64,000 nucleotides of DNA from Candidatus Desulfarcum epimagneticum (GTDB lineage Bacteria; Desulfobacterota; Desulfobacteria; Desulfobacterales; CR-1): positions 186,001 to 250,000 of the forward strand of contig CAACVI010000034.1 in NCBI GenBank assembly GCA_900659855.1, given 5' to 3'. Each line of letters opens with the position of its first letter. Within the stretch, counting starts at the first letter, position 1. A program made the position numbers and the translations under genes. The notes below the pieces were generated by a model, which was given only the letters and a program-made list of their open reading frames with translations, did no database searches and was not told the DNA's origin. Of this stretch, positions 60,832-64,000 are shown in pieces.

Positions 60832-61788
60832 TTAACGGCGGTTCTTCTTCTTCGAAGCCTTGGCCTGTTTTTGTTTCTTTTTCTTGGCTTTCTTCTTTTT
60901 CTTCAGTGATTGACTGGAGGATTGTCCAGAGTAACCTGGAAAATAATCATAATCGGCGTCCGCCAGTGATGGAAACTCTCTGGAATCTTCATTGAAACAG
61001 GCCCACCATGACATAGAGGCGTGAATGTCATCCATGCCGTGCCGTTCAAGATCATTTTTTAACCTTTCAAGGCATTTCTCTTTACCCAGTTTTAAAGCTT
61101 TCTCAAAGGCGCTGTATGGAATCAGTCCCGGCATGATTAAACCATCCGCATAAGCCCGCTCGATCACGTCCATGACCTCTTCCGGATATAAATCACAGAC
61201 AATATTCGCCAAAAGACCCCAGAAATCGGATATCTCATCCGCTTCTTCTCCGGAAAATAATGTTCCAAAAAAGTCAATCACTGATTCCCTTGGCTCATAT
61301 CCCTCAATCGCGGCATATGCCAGGGCCTGACAGGCGGACGCCCTGCAGTAATCATCGGCCTCTTTGTTCAAAATCATGGATTTGATCCGCTCAACGGAGC
61401 CGCCGCAGGTATTTAATAAGATAACGGGAAGGTCGGAAGTGGCGACATCTCCGAATATTTCACCCGGCCAATCATCCGGGCGGCTGAACATATCCACGAT
61501 GGTCTTATGGGCTTTGGACGCTTTCAAGTGTCCCAGCAGCATTACCGCATAAATATGGTCATACAGATTCTCATCTTCAACGTATTTCCCAGGCTCAGCG
61601 AGGACATTTTCAAGAATCTCTATCAGGCGGGGGATGATCTCATCTTTTAATTTGATGGCGGCATTGATCTCGTCCCGTTTATATGCGCCATCATATATTC
61701 TGAAGGATTCAAGTATTTCGGGAATGGTCAATTCTTCAGCGGCTTCATTTCTTCTGGTCGGATTGTCATTGTTCTCCATTTTAAGCAT
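60832..61788 (-). CDS. DUF1186-like helical-repeat protein with Lys-rich tail
   Basis: 318 residues, HEAT-like helical repeats: LTIPEILESFRIYDGAYKRD, IYAVMLLGHLKASKAHKTIV, RPDDWPGEIFGDVATSDLPV, ACQALAYAAIEGYEPRESVI, GLLANIVCDLYPEEVMDVIE. The last 30 residues are almost only Lys/Ala/Ser/Gln. DUF1186 assignment is from the YDHIYA..LG.LK and FGD...S..P..L pattern. No function known. It is bounded on both sides by inverted copies of a repeat end, with its stop 2 bases from one of them, suggesting movement as a cassette. Confidence 0.75.
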   Translation of the reverse strand: MLKMENNDNPTRRNEAAEELTIPEILESFRIYDGAYKRDEINAAIKLKDEIIPRLIEILENVLAEPGKYVEDENLYDHIYAVMLLGHLKASKAHKTIVDMFSRPDDWPGEIFGDVATSDLPVILLNTCGGSVERIKSMILNKEADDYCRASACQALAYAAIEGYEPRESVIDFFGTLFSGEEADEISDFWGLLANIVCDLYPEEVMDVIERAYADGLIMPGLIPYSAFEKALKLGKEKCLERLKNDLERHGMDDIHASMSWWACFNEDSREFPSLADADYDYFPGYSGQSSSQSLKKKKKAKKKKQKQAKASKKKNRR

Positions 61789-61800
61789 TCCTTTTTTCTC

Positions 61801-61825
61801 AGGGTTCGCTCAAAAATTAGTTTTA
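61801..61825. repeat. Solo inverted-repeat end (right of the DUF1186 gene)
   Basis: AGGGTTCGCTCAAAAATTAG followed by TTTTA; inverted match to 60807-60830 and match to the MITE end at 29469. Confidence 0.7.
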
Positions 61826-61944
61826 GTGAAATGTCAAGATAAAAGAGGGACTCTCTCCAAATCAAACGCATGGTTTTATTTTTTTCGTGAATATCATAAA
61901 AAGCGATTCACACGCAAGAGGCCATTCCGACGAATCATTTCCCG

Positions 61945-62052
61945 TCAAACCGAGTCCTCAAAGGAAAAAAATTTTCCGTCGACTTTTTCAACACCGCCTT
62001 TAAACCCGCTTTTGGAAAAAACCGCCAGCTCATCTTCCCTGTTTACAAACAT
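61945..62052 (-). pseudogene. 35-aa stump resembling an archaeal-type AAA ATPase with internal deletion
   Basis: MFVNREDELAVFSKSGFKGG, then VEKVDGKFFSFEDSV and stop. MFVNREDEL is the start of DUF234-type ATPases (MFVxREKEL) and the remainder (FSKSGFxxG...FFSFED) resembles their C-terminal end, so most of the gene seems to have been deleted in frame. Too short for certainty. Confidence 0.4.
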
Positions 62053-62064
62053 TATGTTCTCCTT

Positions 62065-62103
62065 CATTATGTTTTGAAACATTATGTTTGAAAACATAAT
62101 AAT
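62065..62103. repeat. AT-rich palindromic cluster ahead of the ATPase stump
   Basis: Arms ATTATGTTT / AAACATAAT around GA at 62081-62100, with a further overlapping CATTATGTTT copy at 62065-62074. Looks like an operator or promoter region of the decayed gene on the reverse strand. Confidence 0.45.
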
Positions 62104-62182
62104 GAAAAAGTTGAGCGCCGTCAAAAGCAAAAATCCCCAGGGCTTTTTATCCTTTCAAAATAAAAGGATATCTGGTAAGAAA

Positions 62183-62329
62183 ATGAATCGCAAACCAACC
62201 CGAAAACCCTTAAAAAACGGCCTGGACATGGAGGCTCTCTTTATTGCCGCCCTGGACATGGGACACATGGCGGACGAATGGAGAACTGAAAATGGGGAGA
62301 AAAGACATTCGATGGAAACAGAGATTTGA
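62183..62329 (+). CDS. Possible 48-aa ORF overlapping the HepT-like gene
   Basis: MNRKPTRKPLKNGLDMEALF, IAALDMGHMADEW and an uninformative end. Overlaps the start of the next gene by 38 bases in another frame. No good ribosome binding site or family. May be the relic of a small upstream partner. Confidence 0.22.
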   Translation: MNRKPTRKPLKNGLDMEALFIAALDMGHMADEWRTENGEKRHSMETEI

Positions 62330-62699
62330 CAATCTTGAAAGAGCGTATGAAATATTTTGGCGTATTCTGGATATTAAAGCGCCCAATGAAGCTGAAAAAA
62401 TGGGTCTGATTCAAGCTTTTGAGATTGTTTTTGAACTTTCCTGGAAAACCATGAAAGATTATCTGTTTGAGCAGGGGTTTAATGAAAAATCCCCCAGGGG
62501 AGTATTAAAACAGGCATTTCAAAATGAAATCATCGCGGACGGGCATCATTGGATAGAAGCGCTGGAAAACAGAAATGAAACCACGCATACCTATGATGAT
62601 GACATGGCCGAAAAAATAGACGGAAAAATCAGGGAAATATACGCGCCGATGATACGAGATATGTATGTCTATTTAAAAAAAGAATACCACCATGAATAG
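62292..62699 (+). CDS. HI0074/HepT-like nucleotidyltransferase substrate-binding subunit
   Basis: 135 residues, all helical: WKQRFDNLERAYEIFWRILD, LIQAFEIVFELSWKTMKDYL, GVLKQAFQNEIIADGHHWIE, ENRNETTHTYDDDMAEKI. This is the HI0074-type partner of a MNT-family minimal nucleotidyltransferase, a system that acts as toxin-antitoxin (HepT/MntA). Its stop overlaps an ATG that begins the partner, but that partner is cut after nine codons by the IS4 element. Confidence 0.8.
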   Translation: MGRKDIRWKQRFDNLERAYEIFWRILDIKAPNEAEKMGLIQAFEIVFELSWKTMKDYLFEQGFNEKSPRGVLKQAFQNEIIADGHHWIEALENRNETTHTYDDDMAEKIDGKIREIYAPMIRDMYVYLKKEYHHE

Positions 62700-62721
62700 C
62701 GGCTCAATGTCATTAACTTAA
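62692..62721 (+). pseudogene. Five-prime stump of a nucleotidyltransferase (MNT) gene cut by the IS element
   Basis: ATG at 62692 overlaps the stop of the HepT-like gene, as in intact HI0074-MNT pairs. Only about MNSGS fits the usual start before the sequence enters the IS, where the frame ends at TAA 62719. The remainder is presumably on the other side of the insertion, beyond 64000, or lost. Inferred from gene order rather than from similarity. Confidence 0.4.
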
Positions 62722-64000
62722 GCAATGGGTTTGTAGTTTTGGTAAAAGGCCCTGGGCCTGATTTTATGTTTTCGCGGAAAACTTCTTCCGGGGCGAATGG
62801 GTTCGATTGTCTCAACGAAAATATGGTGAATGCCGGATATTAGTTTTTCGACCGCCTTGGCCGGCTGATTGAACAATAAAACCATGGCGATTTTCATCTT
62901 GGAAAGGGCTTGGGTAAAGTTGATCTGATAAGGATGTTTTCGGCCCCTGGTTTTATTCCTGATCTGTTTTTTGACCGGATGCGCCGTCATAGCAGTGAGA
63001 TTTTTGGATAAAACCTTTGAATGGAAGTCCTGATAAACAGACAAAACGGACTTTCCGGAGAAATTTTGAACCTCGATCCGGCATTTTAAAGCTTTGTAAT
63101 CTTCTTCGACGGGCCATCGCAAATGGTACAGATCTTTGAATATATGAACGGGAAAGGCTTGACCGTCGGTTAAGGATGTGATCAGAATTTCCGTTTCGCC
63201 GTTTTTCAGTTCCACCCGGATCAACCTTAATTTCAAAGGCTTGATGTCCAGGCCCATCTCTTTGCACTGGGAGATTGAGGAGGACGGGGCCTTTAAGCGG
63301 ATAATCTTTTCCTTTTTGCCGGATTTGGAGAACTTTTGGATTATTTTCCATTTTTTTGATATTCGGGCGCAGAAATTGGCGTTGAGCGATAATATCAAAT
63401 TGAAAAGCCAGTAGGCTGGATAGCCGCGATCCAGAAGAATCAGGTCCTGGGGCAGGAGATTCAGAAAATGATCCGCCGCCAGCTCCCTTTCACCGTTCTC
63501 AAGCGGGCTGATAGCGGCGTGGATTGTGGTTTTATTGATGACATCGAACATCTGGGAAATTCTGGCCATGGGGCGGGGTTTGCCTTTTGTGGGTTTCAGG
63601 ACCCCGAAATGATCGGTGATCTCTTTTTCATGGGGAAGGGCCAAGGTAGAGCCGTCAATGGCCAGCAGGTTAAATCCGCGCCATGTTTCAGGCGACATGT
63701 TTTCATAAAAGAAGCGGTTGGAGAGCCGATTGAGTTCTATAAAAGCCTCGTGTTTAAGTTTTTTTCGGGCCTTGCACAATGCGGCTTTTGAGACCATGCG
63801 TTCAAAACCGTCCAGATGAAGCATGGTTTTATAAAAACGATCCAGTTCATCCTGATAGGATCCTTTGGGCAGGCTTAAGAAATAATGGATCAGTGTGGGG
63901 AATGTGAGAAGTCTGTTTCTCTGGAAATCTTTTTCAGAAAATCTGTGTTTTTGAAGAAAATCATGAGAATGAATGATTTTATTGAGATTTTTGAAAAGGT
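62704..64000 (-). mobile_element. IS4-family insertion sequence (right part beyond window)
   Basis: Contains a single long transposase frame running past the window edge. The left boundary is placed just after the HepT/MNT junction, about 62704-62717; no terminal inverted repeat can be confirmed because the other end is not visible. Confidence 0.6.
62718..64000 (-). CDS. IS4-family DDE transposase (5' end outside window)
   Basis: The reverse frame is open from the window edge to the stop at 62718 (at least 427 residues visible; an internal ATG at 63824 is not the true start because DFQRNRLLTFPTLIHYFLSL continues in frame upstream, as usual for IS4). DDE residues: first Asp in LLAIDGSTLALP, second in QDLILLDRGYPAYWLFN, and the Y-R-E-K signature YHLRWPVEEDYKALK. 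Appears intact as far as visible, thus recently active. Confidence 0.88.
   Translation of the reverse strand, partial: LFKNLNKIIHSHDFLQKHRFSEKDFQRNRLLTFPTLIHYFLSLPKGSYQDELDRFYKTMLHLDGFERMVSKAALCKARKKLKHEAFIELNRLSNRFFYENMSPETWRGFNLLAIDGSTLALPHEKEITDHFGVLKPTKGKPRPMARISQMFDVINKTTIHAAISPLENGERELAADHFLNLLPQDLILLDRGYPAYWLFNLILSLNANFCARISKKWKIIQKFSKSGKKEKIIRLKAPSSSISQCKEMGLDIKPLKLRLIRVELKNGETEILITSLTDGQAFPVHIFKDLYHLRWPVEEDYKALKCRIEVQNFSGKSVLSVYQDFHSKVLSKNLTAMTAHPVKKQIRNKTRGRKHPYQINFTQALSKMKIAMVLLFNQPAKAVEKLISGIHHIFVETIEPIRPGRSFPRKHKIRPRAFYQNYKPIA

Overview
The window looks like a contig from an anaerobic, moderately GC-rich Gram-negative bacterium, most likely Desulfobacterota (Desulfobacterales-like). 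This is inferred from gene content: an anaerobic Ni-CO dehydrogenase, a full outer/inner-membrane cobalamin uptake operon, CoA-transferase/GNAT fusion proteins, an acyl-CoA dehydrogenase, APS kinase feeding sulfotransferases, and short palindromic repeats. No rRNA, tRNA or CRISPR array was seen, so the taxonomy is not proven.

Layout. 1-3.3 kb: a CO dehydrogenase (cut by the window edge) with a Tat-type leader, a decayed crotonase tail, a TumE/TumA-type toxin-antitoxin pair, small zinc-ribbon and membrane ORFs. 3.3-10.2 kb: one giant secreted SpvB/FG-GAP/RHS (YD-repeat) protein with a variable C-terminus and a possible small immunity gene behind it. 10.3-21.1 kb: a cobalamin regulon with promoter, B12 riboswitch, terminator, then btuB-exbB-exbD-tonB-uvrC-btuF/cbiZ fusion-btuF2-btuC-btuD. 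21.1-22.5 kb: elbB and a PIN toxin-antitoxin pair. 22.8-29.4 kb: two paralogous acetyl-CoA hydrolase/transferase-GNAT proteins, rsmG, an FmdB-type protein and an SLC13-type transporter. 29.5-47 kb: mainly housekeeping genes (CBS protein, beta-helix protein, ParB-like, purC, acyl-CoA dehydrogenase, CaCA exchanger, leuCD, lepA, an IscS-like/IscU pair, typA, DUF134 regulator).

47.3-56.0 kb is the most distinctive region: a tightly coupled operon of inositol-1-phosphate synthase, a HAD-like protein, APS kinase (PAPS formation), a glycosyltransferase, four sulfotransferase-like proteins of different subfamilies, and a tandem-fused double Gfo/Idh/MocA dehydrogenase, ending in a truncated tenth gene. 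I propose that it makes a sulfated inositol- or cyclitol-containing glycan or lipid; the product is inference. It is followed by an isolated tssL-tssM pair of a type VI secretion system and an exported cyclophilin.

59.9-64 kb is an accessory zone: palindromic repeats, an orphan UPF0175 antitoxin, a DUF1186 gene flanked by inverted repeat ends, a fragment resembling an AAA ATPase N-terminus, and an HI0074/HepT-like gene whose nucleotidyltransferase partner appears cut by an IS4-family element that runs off the right end.

Several proteins carry family-breaking changes worth testing: an IscS homologue without the PLP lysine, a CoA-transferase paralogue without the catalytic glutamate, a CbiZ amidohydrolase fused behind an exported BtuF domain, and a CO dehydrogenase with a Tat signal.
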